Assembly: GCA_031308135.1 (NCBI GenBank)
Contig: JAHLJT010000631.1
Location: 4,565,371-4,629,370 of the forward strand
From: Acheta domesticus
Lineage: Eukaryota; Arthropoda; Insecta; Orthoptera; Gryllidae
DNA length: 64,000 bases
Direction: 5' to 3'
Every line of letters starts with the position of its first letter. Position 1 is the first letter of the stretch. The position numbers and the translations under genes were made by a program. Shown here in pieces: positions 22,850-34,939 of the stretch. The notes beneath the pieces are model-generated. The model searched no databases. It was given only the letters and a program-made list of their open reading frames with translations, and was not told the origin of the DNA.

Positions 22850-24589
22850 CAGTATCCCCTGAAGGTATGTCAAGGCAATTAGTCATGCGCAAGTGTCCAA
22901 AAACCGACTCACCCCTTTGCCCTACTGCGCAGAAATAGGCAAAGGCCTATCAATAACAAAAAACTAGAAAATAAAAAACCCAATGAGATGTCATTGGATC
23001 GAGGTCACGAAGAGAAAGAGAGCTGTCCAATGCTCTCACGAGTTTCGTAGATTGTTCTCGAACAAAGTTAAAATAGCGAATGAGAGCATGATATGAGATC
23101 TCGTGGCAGTCGGGAGCCACGAAAGAGGAACCAGGGAAAAATTGAGACAGTGATGAGAGAACAGATCGAACCATCAAACATAACAGATTGAGATTTCAGA
23201 GACGAAGATTGAGACAGCAGAGAAAGATTCTAGAAACCGAAAGAGACAACATCGACGCAAATCCGCTGTGCTGTTGTAACCCTGTGCAAGCACGACGCAC
23301 ATTTAGCAACATTTGTTGCATACACGACGCGTGACGTCCGGAAGCTTATAAGAGCAACGAGATACGCCTAAGCCTAGAACACGTTATCGAGCTTGGACAT
23401 TAATATTCTATTCACTGTTCGTGCGCGACGCCTGCTGGCTGAGCTGGACAGAAGGACGGCATTTCCGCATGGCGAACTTGCTTGTCATTAACTGCGGCGG
23501 AGAATCAGACCGAGAGGCTGCCTGCAAAGCGAGATTGAGTTTACCTGCGACCTTCGCCAAACATCCTGTCTCGTGCAAATGCTTAAGGGTAGTGTCAACG
23601 GCAAGGTAATGTGTCGATTCAATTATCAAAATCTCTACCAATTAATAATGAGCTTTAAAATTACGATGACAGCCGGCCATAATTAGCCAATAATGTGTAC
23701 ATCCAGAATTGCAAAACGCTATGTAAATCTATGTGTAGTATGTAGTAAGATTAATTTTTGTCTTGGTAATAAACACATGTCACTCTGGCGATGCAATTGT
23801 ATAAACATGGGTGTAATTAATAATCTTGAATTGCCATCATACTCCGACCCCAGACCACCTATTTTACAAATATAAATGTTACGTATGGGTTGTAGTCATT
23901 TTATAAGAGACTTGAAAAGAAATTGACCGTATAGACACTCAGTAAAAAAATGAAAATCAAGCAAATAACCCATTTTTTCACACCAATTCTCCTTATTTGA
24001 AGTTAAAAATAACTCTGAACTCATGAACAGTGTGGAATTTGTAATCGACAGAGTGTCTTCTCGGAGCTTCATTCTTGACTGCCCCTCTCTGTGTCTCCAT
24101 CCATCAACTCACAGTGTATTCAGTTCTCGTGTTCATTATTCTCATCAGTCTTTCAGACTCCACCATCATTATCTACACGACCATCTTTCGCCGTGATTGG
24201 TGAGAAAATCTACTTACACGAAATTTACGTGGAATTACGAGATACATTGCTCCGCTCCCTCCTGACCCTTGACACACGTACACGCCAGACATACTGCAGC
24301 AGGGTGCGCCAAAACTGCACAGGCAGCTCGCTCTAAAATTCCAACAGCAAAATTACGGTAAACGTCATCGAAAGGGCAAAGACGCATTGACCTCTGTTAG
24401 TTACCTCTCGTGTTACAGATCCCGCCCCAGATGCCCGAGCAGAGAGGGATAAACCCAGAGCGCTGGCGTGCTCAGTGCAACAGCTCCTACCCGACGCGTG
24501 GCTCGATAGCCCCGCTCCAATAAAGCGTGCAGATGACTCGGGAGATGCGCGTTTGTATGAAGCTCCACATTCCTTCCATGAGGGAGGTC
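22850..24589. other. No gene recognised
   Basis: A TATA-like GCTTATAAGAG at about 23344-23354 and an AATAAA at about 23768 could belong to a degraded LTR or promoter, but no paired ends or coding region were found. The segment 22960-23260 is purine-rich (GAGA-type). Confidence 0.4.
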
Positions 24590-25145
24590 TCCTCAAGGGC
24601 GGAGGAGGGTGCGGCTGGGACGGGAGGCGAGTGGTGGGTGGGGCGGCCGGGGCGAGGTGGCCAGGCGGGGGGGGCGTAAGGGGCGGCGGAGGTGCTGGCT
24701 TGAGTGACGAGCGGGGGGGGGGGCAGGGCGACTGGGCGGGAGTTATGAGGGCGGGGCGGGTGTTTGGGAGCGGGGGCGGGTATTTGGGAGCGGAGGTGGG
24801 TCAGCGTGGGTGTTTGGTGGCGGGGCGGGCGGAGTGGGGCGGGGTAGGGGGGGAGTTGGGCGGGGCGGGCGGAGTGGGGTGGGGTAGGGTGGAGTTGGGC
24901 GCGGCAGGCGGGATGGGTGCGGGGGCGGAGCGGGTGGGGCAGGCGTGGGGCGAGCGGGAGCATGGCTGGGGGGACGGACTGGAAGGCTGGGGGCGGGGCT
25001 GGAGAGCGGGGGACGGGGTGGAGGGCGGGGGATGGGGATGGAGTGCGGGGGGCGGGGCGGGCGAGGCGAGAGGGGGAGGGAGGGGGCGGGCGGGCGTATG
25101 GGTGCGGGGGCGGGGCTGGCGGGCGCGCGGCCGAGCGGAACGTCG
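24590..25145 (+). repeat. Long G-rich low-complexity tract
   Basis: About 550 bp made largely of GGGGCGGGG, GGGTGGGG and GGAGCGGG words, without a fixed period. The plus strand has dozens of G-runs of three or more, so G-quadruplex formation is likely. Frames of 226 and 244 codons on opposite strands are Gly/Ala/Arg- and Pro/Arg/Ala-rich artefacts. Confidence 0.8.
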
Positions 25146-26390
25146 CCCGCCGTGAGTCAGCGCCGCGGAGGGGAGCGCGTGGGGGGCTGGGCGCGGGGAG
25201 GCGGAGCCGCTGTGTCGCCACTCACAAAGGTCAGCGCGACGTCCGTCCCGCGCGGCGACCCACGGCGAGTCAAAAAGATTTGCCAGGTGGCTAAATGCCT
25301 TGACGACTCCCAGTCCTAATCAGATCTCGCATTCCTTTGACCATTGCCAGTCCTTAGTCGCGAATAAAATGCAGAGATCGCTCTCCTGTCGGTCAAATGG
25401 GTATGGAAATAGAAATATTAGCGTCGGTTGCCCAGGTAGTGCTAAATTTGGAAATGCGCAGCTCAATGTCACGGTTGGGTTAATAAATTCATTTACTGGG
25501 CCCGGCCATTAAACAATAATTAAAGCCGGTTCGCCGGATTGTACTGATATCAACAAATTACTATGAATCGGAAACAGCTAAGAGAGAAAGACGTAGACGT
25601 GAGTGGTTCCAAAGATCTGAAAACATCAGCTCTTTATAGACGGCGCTGCGCTGAAGGAAGTTTAGTAAGAGCCCGAAGCGATGATGAAAAAGATGCGACA
25701 CACGCTCCAAGAAACGCCTCGCGCATGCGCCGTCTGTGGAACGCGATTCTCCAGTAACGGTCACAAAGGATCTAATCCCCACCATCCAGTTTCGAAATGC
25801 CTAAAACCTACTTGGTCCTCGCAAGGGTTTGGGGTTAAGACACGGAGGTTTTCACTTTGTTAGTGTGATATGAACTGCAAAGTCAGCCTACCCGGTACTA
25901 ATAACTGAATAATTCTCATCACAAGACCACCAATGTTTACGAGGGGAGACATTAAAGGTAGACATTAGATTCAACTACATTTTTGAAGACCTGCGAAAAG
26001 GATATGATTCTGAAACTGTCTCCTCAACATCATATAAACAATGTGGCATCTTGAAATACAGATTCGTATAATTCAGGGTTTATGGCATAAATGGCGCCGG
26101 AGCGCTGCTGGCAAAGGTGTTAGTTTCATAGGCTTCTGGTAGAGGATTCCTTCCTCATCGCAATATACAAATTTATCTACTTGTCCAAAATTACAAAAAA
26201 AATCGTTAAATCTGGCGCAACTGCCCGCGCCAATCTAATGCTAAAAAAGTATAAGAAAACCAATCACTTGGTAAACCGTAATCGTTTGGAAATTTTAAGT
26301 TTGATATAAAAACATTTAAGTTTACAGATCGTGACACTTGACACATTTACATCTGTAAATGCATGCATTGGATGCATACATTAGGCAATG
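25146..26390. other. CpG patch tail, then no gene seen
   Basis: The first ~130 bp are CpG-rich. The rest is mixed to AT-rich with short frames only. Confidence 0.5.
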
Positions 26391-26398
26391 CTTATTTG

Positions 26399-27619
26399 TA
26401 AGCTGCAGATTTATAGGCATGAAAACTGTAAAAATAGGCAGGCAAAATAGGCATTTAAAAACGTAAAATAGGCATAGAAATGGGCACTAATTTTTTTCTT
26501 ATCCTTATTTATGTTCTTGTGTATAAACGTGTGAAGGAAACGTATAACCTTATCTTTATGGAATGTTTGCTTCCATCATTATTCTGGCCAATTCTAGTAG
26601 AAATCCTTTCTTGTCAGGTAAACTTGGACAAAAAAGGGTGAATCGCTATCGCTACCTTTTAGCTTTTCATTAAATGTATGCTGATGCTACACATATCTTC
26701 TTTCTCACCTTTAATTTAAACATAATTAAAAATGTTGTATGATTTTTTATGTCGCCATGCGTAACACAAATGTAACTAATGGAAAAACAACAGTACATAT
26801 TTTCTCGCATGATTTCTAAAAATATTTCAAAATTTGCAATTTTCAAAAATTCAGAGACATCAACGAAAATGAGACCTGCGCCATTCTTTTAAGCGACCCT
26901 TGATCTATTCGTGGGAAAATTGAAGAATGTTGCAACGGATTTTGAGATTTTTTATAACTTTAATTAATTTCAAGCAGAAATTACGCAAAAAACACTCGTT
27001 CTTTTAAAATTATACATAAACTTTTTTTAAGATCTCATTTCTTAGAACAGATTTCATTTAAGACAAATATCTTCGTATTCAATATTGTAATTTTGCGGTG
27101 TTAACTTTTGTCACTTTTTGAACATACATAGAGTTCGCACAAGAATAGGGCCCGCACCAATTATACTGCCCTTTGATTCATACGAGGAGAAATTTTCAAG
27201 AAAACGTTTGGTACCCTTATTGAGATAAGAAATTGTTATAATTCGAAGTAAAAAAATATTATATTACCAATGATTTTGCACGTGTTTCGTGATTCGAAGT
27301 AACTGCGTTGTGGTGGCAGTAAAACGGAACATTGATTTATCGATAGTAGTTCGATTTCTCTGCACTCTAAAGGTTAAAAATCGTACAATTTTTTATATTT
27401 TTGATTAAGGATGATTGCATTTTGGTCAATAAATACGAGAATACGCACTATTTAGGCATTTAAACACAAAACAGACATTTATTAGTGAAATGGGCATTTA
27501 TAGGCACTATAAAATTCGCGTATAATGCTCTTAATGCCTCAAAATGAACAGCTAAAACAAAATATTGCGTTTCCCATTGAAGGGAAAAAATAGGCAAATA
27601 GGCAAAAATCCGCAGCTTA
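26399..27619. mobile_element. Non-autonomous hAT-like DNA transposon
   Basis: The ends are inverted: TAAGCTGCAGATTT on the left and, on the opposite strand, TAAGCTGCGGATTT on the right. An exact 8-bp direct duplication CTTATTTG flanks it (26391-26398 and 27620-27627), the length typical of hAT transposition. Both sub-terminal regions carry several TAGGCA repeats (for example near 26415, 26439, 26451, 26470 on the left and 27450-27605 on the right), as expected of transposase-binding repeats. The 1.2-kb interior is AT-rich, codes for no transposase, and includes a block shared with the 17690-19150 repeat. It must have been moved by an enzyme supplied elsewhere. Confidence 0.82.
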
Positions 27620-27627
27620 CTTATTTG

Positions 27628-28199
27628 ATTTGAGATGGCCACACTCGAGAGCAAACCTTGCAGCCAGCGAGCAGGTATAGAGCTCTCATGGTGTTTTGAA
27701 AGATTTTATCGCAACAGCAAAACCTGTTCTTAAAACAAACAGACCGCGACTTAAAAAAAATCGTTTGGCACTGAATGGTGGGGTTCATAATTTTCTAATT
27801 CGCGCCTACAGTTTGCATTAAAAAACAATGAACATATTGTTTCGTTTCTTTGAAGACTCTTTCAACTTTTTTTGTCATATAAACATCTTTAATGGACAGT
27901 AATTTCAAAAGATTCTGATTTACCAAGGTGTGTAATTCGATATCTTCATTGTTTCATATAATTAATATATTACATACTAAAAATTGCATAGATTTATTCA
28001 GTATCACTTTTTTTAATTTTGTTGACCACAAGAGACACATTCCGAAATATAACAATCCAAAAAGTATTGCAAATGCTTGTATACTAAGACAACACAAACA
28101 CTCTTATGGCGTGTTTTGCGTAAGTTGCTTGTAAGGAAGGAGTTTCCATCGCATGTATATGTTTACAGATAGCAGCTCGAGGTAGGTAGCGTCTTACGT
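27628..28199. other. No gene seen
   Basis: AT-rich interval. Confidence 0.5.
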
Positions 28200-28530
28200 A
28201 ACCTGAGAGGTTCGGACGGCGGTGGAGGCGAGCGGCCTGGCTGGACCGGGCGGAGAGGTGTCGAGAGCGGTAAAACAATATCGCCCGCGGCCACGACAGC
28301 GGGGGCGGGGGCGGGGGCGGCGCCGAGACCGTGACGATGAGAAGGCGGCGCCCCGAAGACGATTCCCCGCGCCGCGCCGCGCCGCCCCGCGCCGCCCCGC
28401 GGGCGAGAGGCGCTCGGGGTCGTCGCGGCGGCGGCGCGGGTCAAGGCGAAGAGCAGGCGCTGCACCGGGCGACCGATCCACCAAACAGTCGGGCGGCGGG
28501 GGCGCCGCCCTCTCAACCACTCCTTTCACA
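28200..28530. other. GC/CpG-rich patch
   Basis: CpG-dense, with CCGCG-pentamer runs at about 28367-28400 and GGGGCG runs at 28300-28320. Frames of 75-130 codons on both strands are Arg/Ala/Gly-rich and compositional. Confidence 0.55.
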
Positions 28531-28617
28531 CCGAGAAAAAAAAAGCACGGTTCAGTAGAACATACAAAATCTAGGTATCAGCCTTTACAATACTGTTACT
28601 TAGCAGTCGATTAATTG

Positions 28618-28795
28618 AAAGATGATTCCGGACGCGTAAATTCCTAAAGTCGTTAGTCCCGTAAGTACAGTGCATGTTTTATCGCTGGCGTTGGTGGTTA
28701 TATTCCCTCGCTGGATGGTGAGATCCTGCGCTGACCTACCGGTCGGCTAGCGGGGTTTTCCTTCAACCAGGTATCTCCCACCAGCTTGACAGCTG
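28618..28795 (-). mobile_element. SINE-A fragment, 3' end only
   Basis: On the minus strand it matches the last ~180 bp of the family: GGTGGGAGATACCTGGTTGA, the TAGCCGACCGGTAGGTC block, GCAGGATCTCACCATCCAGC and the TTTACGCGTCCGGAATCATC tail. The 5' two thirds are missing. Confidence 0.7.
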
Positions 28796-28799
28796 CAGC

Positions 28800-29550
28800 C
28801 AGTTCCATCCTCAGAGATGAGCTGATCCACAACTTCGCAGACGGCACCTGCCATTGATCGAAGTCTGGGAGATTGGGAACGCATGAAAGCGACCTCCAAG
28901 GCACTACTTACAGATTTCGTGATGATGAGAGGTGACATTGAATTCATTACACATTAACAAAGTGGAATAGATTTTGGCTGCACAATAAACAAGACGGTAA
29001 GAGATAAATATGACTTTTTACGAACTGGAGTGATGTCGAGATGGCATTAAAATCGTATAAGGCTAGAGAATGGAGTAGTAAGTGTATCAGCACAACGTTT
29101 TTATTGATTAGCCATTCTCTGAGCAATTTTTATGATCTGCAATCTGTTGGTATGACAACGCACCGTTGCCGGAAGTCATTACCTATAAATGCACAAGAAT
29201 TGAATACTAATGCCAACTGTTTGTGTTGAGAATCACCCAATAGCATCTACAGAATTTATAAGCTTATATTAAATAACTATTTTTTTTTAGAAAAGACTAG
29301 TGACAACTATGGTTGCTTAAATAGCAATGTATGATAAACTTAGCAAAAAGAAGAAATAGAATTCAGATTATGATAAAGAGATAATGTTACTTTGTTTTAA
29401 TCCTTGATCGCATTCTATGAAGACAAGAAAAATCATTCGATCCAAGTTATCATCACAAACATTGCGTAGAACTCTGTATTGATAAAAAGAATATTAATAG
29501 TGTACTATAATTCAAGAGACTGATCATTAAGCTATCAAGATATGAATTTA
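28800..29550. other. No gene seen
   Basis: AT-rich interval. Confidence 0.5.
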
Positions 29551-30092
29551 CCGGCTTTAGGACACCAATTGAGGTCACTACAGTGCCTTTAACCAGCAGG
29601 CCCTAGAGTTCGAGTACCGACGGTAGCAACATTTTCGACTCTAGCTCGATAGCTAGGTCGAATTCAGTCGCTGTCTGGAGGAGAATTGTAGCAACCGGCT
29701 GCTCTGATCGTTAGTTTTCGGTGGTTTCTCTGATCAACACCCGGCCAGTATCCTAACAAACAGGCCTAGTAACGCGCGTGAACTTTCCTGCCCATTCCTT
29801 ATCTTACTCACTGCGTACTTAGCCCAAACTTACATTTACACTTACGTCCACTACACTACCACACGTAGAGCGAGCTTTCAACATGTCCCGTCTGGAGTGG
29901 TGCCCTGCTGATGAAAGATACCTGTTGGAGAAACCCCCCCCCGGAAGCTGGCATGTAAGTCGACGCCGGATCTCGCCATCCAGCGGGGGAAGATGACCGC
30001 CACCTCCCACAATAAAACACGCACTACACTTACAGCATTAATTACCATACCAATTGATGCCTACGGAAACAACAATCACTCAATCAATAAAT
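29551..30092 (+). mobile_element. SINE-A copy, near full length
   Basis: The head CCGGCTTTAGGACACCAATT and B-box AGAGTTCGAGTACCGAC are followed by AATTCAGTCGCTGTCTGG, GGTGGTTTCTCTGATCAACA, CACTACACTACCACACG, GATACCTGTTGGAG with an eight-C run, GACGCCGGATCTCGCCATCC, and a tail CACTCAATCAATAAATCC. It shares a CACCAATTGA-type insert after the A-box with the copy at 19316. Confidence 0.8.
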
Positions 30093-30129
30093 CCAAAGTG
30101 CTAAATTTTAATAGAAAAGTAGACCAGCA

Positions 30130-30330
30130 GAAGCTCCCGCCTGCCCGAGGCGTGCACTGCCTGGGTGGGCGCCACCCTCCCCATGGCCTGCCGGGCTGCC
30201 ACCCGCCCACGCCCGTCGCGCCGCGCCGCCCAACGACTGTGGAGGGAGCGCCTGCCTCGTGTCGAACAAGCGCCGGGCGATAACTCAGGATGAGCCACGC
30301 ACGCGGCGGGCTCCGCGCTCGAATAGAGCG
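30130..30330. other. GC/CpG-rich patch
   Basis: CpG-rich segment directly beside a SINE; no gene start identified. Confidence 0.5.
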
Positions 30331-31635
30331 ACGGGAAGAAATATGCCAGGGAGCCCCGTGGCCACCACACTTCGTCTTCCGAGAAGCGGCAGCGTCTTGA
30401 ACTTGTGAATTTACTGCATCATATGGGCAGCATTCCCCGAGGAGTGGAATGTTTCTAGAGAGTTTTGAGAATGGCAAACATTCGCATCTGATGAATGGAT
30501 ATAATTTTTGTAAGACTACTTCTGTTCTGTGGTTTTGATTGTTGTTTAGTCATCGAACTCGATTTCTTCAGATCTAACTACGATTTTCCAGATTTTCCTC
30601 GCATATTTGTTGCCTCCGTGATACTAAGCAGTCTATCTCTTCCTTTTACCTTCCTTTTTACTGAACGTTTCCTTCTCCAAGAGTCGCGTCTCTTTGTCTT
30701 CCCAAAATATTTCACCTTTGCTCTTAGAATCTGATATTTGAAGCAGAGGGGCATCTTTAGACTGTCCCTCGTAGAAGTCTAAAGATTCGTGTCAACCACC
30801 ACAATTCAGATGCATACATTCTTCGATGTTCAACATTGTTAATCAGTTCTCGCATGTTACAAAAGAAAATACCGTAGCCCAGAATATGTGTTTTTTGTCT
30901 GTTGTAATTATTTCGACCATTTTTATTAATCAGTGAGACAAAATTCGTGTTTTCTGTCGTAAAACCGTAGTTTTTTCTGGAGCAATGCAATACTTTCTCT
31001 ATCCTTCGTAATAGAATGTGAGAAATTAAAAATAGAAATTCTTCAATTTACGGATTCGTACACACCCCACCTGCATAAAACTCAAACGAATATTCACCGT
31101 ATTGATTTATATTTTGATCAGGAAATGCCACGTTTGTCTCTTATCTCTACACTTTTTCAACACGCAGTCCAGTTTCAGTCTGCCAATGTCATCGGCGAAA
31201 GTGTAAAATTCTCATAACAAATACTTGTCAACATTTGTTTACTTGATTATTCAACATGCTAAAAAAATCCAGAAGGGCTTAGAATTCTATTTTAGACTTC
31301 TTAATCACGAACAATTAATGAAAAATATTTTTTGTCCCTTACGATAACAATATATTGATTGCATTGTGACAATGATACCACCAAGTTTTATATTTGCATA
31401 AGACAACGTACACTGGAAACGTATCAGTGCAATATTCTCAACTGAGAAAGATCTTTCTGAAATAAGAAACCACGAGACAACACTACTTAAACAAATTGCG
31501 TACAAATTTGGTTTGGCTTGAATAATATCTACGCTTCACTGATAAAACCACACTGCAAAAGGATACATTCCTCAGCCGAGGGACCAGAACGGGGAAGTAG
31601 CGGGAAGAAGACAGGGAGAACACGCTAAGGTGCCT

Positions 31636-31643
31636 TTTATACC
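31636..31643 (-). promoter_or_regulatory. TATA-box candidate
   Basis: The minus strand reads GGTATAAAAGGCACC, a consensus TATA box, with CpG-containing sequence upstream (ACGCGCGCAATATTCAGG). If used, transcription would start near 31610 and run towards lower coordinates. No recognisable exon follows, so it may be fortuitous or belong to a degraded LTR. Confidence 0.3.
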
Positions 31644-31829
31644 TGAATATTGCGCGCGTAAACACACGCAACAGCTAGAAAATAAATGTGCGCCTGAGCA
31701 GGTACCTCGCATTCACATTCTCAGACACGCGCTTATCTCCCTTGTCTCGAGAAGGAGACAAAAAGGCGTTCGATGAAGGCATAGGGGTTATCGTCACGAG
31801 CAGGCGGTTTCGCAGCTCTGCCACTCCCT

Positions 31830-31872
31830 CTCACACACACACAAACACACACACACACAAGCACTCGCGCGC
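31830..31872 (+). repeat. (CA)n microsatellite with CG extension
   Basis: CACACA repeats, one CAAA interruption, then GCACTCGCGCGCGCGCG. Confidence 0.85.
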
Positions 31873-32454
31873 GCGCGGACTCGTGGCGATGGCGGAGATG
31901 ATAATTCTAATTCTAACAAAATACTTAAAATGTTTTTTCGTTCCAACTGGCCAATAAATAATTAAGGTGAAACTCATCCATTTCACTACTTCTTTTAAAA
32001 TTAGAGGGCCATGGAAACTGCGATCACACGACAGAAGAAGACTGCATATAAACGACTTGGAGTAGTAACAAGATAAGCCACTCCAGCTGCAGCAAGTGCC
32101 GCCTCTTCGTAAAGTTAACGTCTCAATTTTGGTGAAAGAGTCTTACCTTGTTACTGATTCAAGACTTTCATTAATATAAGAAACATAAAGTAATAAGATA
32201 AGACACACTTTCACAAAAATTGAGATCTTAACATTAGCGAATAGAGGGAGGCTTCCTGTGGCTGGTGTGGTGTTATCACCAATAAAAAGCCCTTCATATA
32301 ATTATTTTACAAATTTATTACAAGAGACAAATGGCTTTGCATTTCCTTTGATGCATACTGTCGCAAGAATTTTCATCGGCTTAGCAAGGTATCGTCTCAA
32401 TCGTCCGACTGGAATGAAGAGTATATACAAGTTGCGAATGGCAACTAACACGCG

Positions 32455-33006
32455 GATGATTGATTTATTGAATAGTGATACCGGGCGCACCAACATCTAT
32501 GTTCCGTAAGTGTAGTGCATGTGTTTATTGCGGGAAGTAGTTGTGACCTACCCCTGCTGGATAGCGAGATCCGGTTCCAATCTGCACGTCGCTCGGCTTG
32601 CAAGGTTTTTTCCCAGTCAGGTGCCTTCCACAAGCGCGGCACCGCCCCAGTCGGGAGAAGCTCTAAACTCCCGACTGGTGTCCCGAAATAAGTGGGAGTG
32701 TAGTGCATGAAAATGTGTGTACGTTAGGGCATTAGAATAGGTCAACGAAGAGGAAAGAAATATCGCACGCGATAGTGACCCGTTTGATAGGGTACTGCTC
32801 CGGCGTCCGCGTGATGTGAATCGGAGAAACCACGGAAAACTATAAGGGCAGCCGAACGCTAGAATTTCCCTCCAGACAGGGGCTAAATTCGACCCAACTA
32901 TCGAGCTAATGACGAAAATCCCGCCACCATCGGGACTCGATCCCTAAAACCTTCTGGTCAGAGGCCCTTCAGTGACATCAATTGATGCTCTAAGCCATCT
33001 AAACCA
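32455..33006 (-). mobile_element. SINE-A copy, near full length
   Basis: On the minus strand the head is degenerate (TTTAGATGGCTTAGAGCATC), followed by CAATTGATGTCACTGAAGGG, B-box-like GGATCGAGTCCCGATGGTGG, GTCGGGTCGAATTTAG..., GTTTTCCGTGGTTTCTCCGA, GGAGCAGTACCC, GGGACACCAGTCGGGAGTTT, CGACTGGGGCGG, GGATCTCGCTATCCAGC and a tail AATAAATCAATCATC. It has the same head insert as the copies at 19316 and 29551. Confidence 0.78.
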
Positions 33007-33099
33007 GTACGAAGATGAAAAAGTCAACGTATGCATCAGTAATGCGACGTCAATTACGTCTTTTGGAACGCGAGCCTCTGTGTTAAAGGTTTCTAGTAA

Positions 33100-33320
33100 C
33101 GGCGTCAATGACGGTCTCGGTGATCTGCGGCGTGCGACGCGGAGTGCGATGGAGATGGCGGTGGTGGCGGAAGTCGTGGGGGAGGAGCCATTTTTTTTCG
33201 GGGGAGAGCGCAGTCGCGGAAACGCCCACCTGACGCTCGTGTGGGGCCGCGCCCACCCGGCGCGACGCGGCGCGACGCGGCGCGACGCCGCGCGACCGTG
33301 CAGCCACGGGGAGGTGCTAT
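33100..33320. other. GC/CpG-rich patch
   Basis: It contains three tandem GGCGCGACGC-type decamers (33259-33292). A 178-codon plus frame spans the patch and runs into AT-rich DNA without a recognisable domain. Confidence 0.5.
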
Positions 33321-33382
33321 CAGGTGCGAACGAAAGGCAAGTCCAAGAATTCGCAAGAGCATTTTCAAATATATGGCATTAT

Positions 33383-33396
33383 CGACTCACTATAGG
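33383..33396 (+). promoter_or_regulatory. 14-base match to the T7 phage promoter core
   Basis: CGACTCACTATAGG is identical to the central 14 bases of the T7 promoter; upstream TTAT replaces TAATA, so the full site is not present. In an animal genome this has no expected function; most likely coincidence or a vector/adaptor trace. Confidence 0.3.
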
Positions 33397-33399
33397 AGC

Positions 33400-34204
33400 C
33401 TTAATCAAATTAATTTTCAAATTAATTAATTTATTCGGAATCGCAAACTTCTGTTCAGAAAAATGCATTTACATCTTGATAATAGATTCATTTGTTTCGT
33501 TTCGGTAAGGAAGTCAAAAATTTTAGAATTATCTGAAGCCTGAAGACAATCTTAAAGCGTAGTAGATCTAAGTGGCTTGGTTTTGAGACTAAGACGGTGA
33601 ACATTGTTCTTTCTATTTTCTCTCATGATTCCGGATATTTCAAAGGCGCATTAAACCAAATGAATACACTACTACTAGAACTACAAAATATGAGAAAACA
33701 TACTCACAACAACATGCAAGTAAGGTTAATAGTAAAGGCATTTTCAATCATTCTATCTCGCTCTCCTCAATGTAGCATACTTTGTTGGAGAAACTGATTC
33801 CATTATCTGTCGTCCAATGATTCGGATAATGCGAGTCATCAGTGGTCAAAATTAGCTCTGCATCAAAAATAATGATAAACAGGCCTTTTAGTATAGCTTT
33901 TTCTCAAAATTTCCATAAATAATAGACCTTCAATAACAAAACGCATTCTTAAGTTTCAGCATATTATCGTTACTGAAAATTCTCGAAGTACACGACTAAT
34001 TTGCTGCCTGCAGTTAATAAATGCTTGAATAAATATATCAAATGTCATCCGGTATGTTTGGTATCAAAGCGAGAGACAATCGAAATATCATTTTAAGATG
34101 ATCTGACTGACTGAACAGAGCTCCTTGAGATCTTCCAAGACATTTCGTAGAGTACAATTAGGGAGTTGACCAACTGCGCAGACGCCAAGAGTTTCCTTAT
34201 ATGT
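33400..34204. other. No gene seen
   Basis: AT-rich interval. Confidence 0.5.
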
Positions 34205-34325
34205 GCGCGACCGGCGAACCGCACTGAGAGGGGGAGGGGAGGGGGCGTGGCGAATGGGCGAGGGCACGAAATCGGGGCGGGCGGGGCGGCGGGCGAGCGG
34301 AGTTAAAGAGGGCGGACGGAGGAGG
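34205..34325. other. G-rich, CpG-containing patch
   Basis: Short run of GGGGAGGGG and GGGGCGG words. Confidence 0.5.
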
Positions 34326-34329
34326 ACAC

Positions 34330-34939
34330 ATACTCCGCTTCACTACAAAAGTATACTTTGGTTCACTTGGTTATGAGTCCTCTCCGCAATCAAACCAGGC
34401 ACTGCAAAGAAAGGATGCTCTTTTCTCGACGACTGGTGTCCGCATTCTCGATTTATAGATATTTGTATTGTAAAGTCATTCATCACGCTCAGAAATACAG
34501 CTAATATTTTATTAATACTGCCGAACTTTCTTTTTCCGGTTGTGTAGTATACGAGTCAATAAATAGCTCTACAAGAAAATGGAATTTACACTGTAATCGG
34601 GATAACGTTTCTTACCAAATTTATCAATGGACGGTGAGCCCTTTTCGGAATTAAATGCTCACAAGCAAAGTGTTTTTTAATAAACAATGAGATGTTGATG
34701 TCCATAATAAACAATGAGTTGTAGTGTCCATAATTTTTGATTTTGAGATATTATAGCACAACACGTGCTTCCGTTACAACGTGCAACAGTAACGGAGGCT
34801 GAAGGATAACATTTGTTCTCAAGAGAAATGGGACCGATCCGTGCATTCCAGTGGTATGTAATCGATAAATATATATCTTGCGTGTATGTAGGTAGAGTAG
34901 CGGCGCACCGCTTTCACGGAAAAGAGTGAATGCTTGCTT
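34330..34939. other. No gene seen
   Basis: AT-rich; a short direct duplication AACAATGAG(A/T)TGT occurs at 34683-34720. Confidence 0.45.

Larger units (their letters stand above)
30335..32450. other. No recognised gene; microsatellite and one core-promoter-like site
   Basis: AT-rich sequence. It contains a CA microsatellite at 31830-31872 (with a short CG run) and a canonical TATA box on the minus strand at 31636-31643, listed separately. Frames are under 90 codons. Confidence 0.45.

Noticed and set aside
23344..23775. LTR from TATA-like and AATAAA sites
   Set aside because: No TG...CA ends with a flanking duplication could be found.
24475..25319. Frames of 124-244 codons on both strands
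   Set aside because: Caused by G-rich low-complexity DNA without stop codons; both strands open at once.
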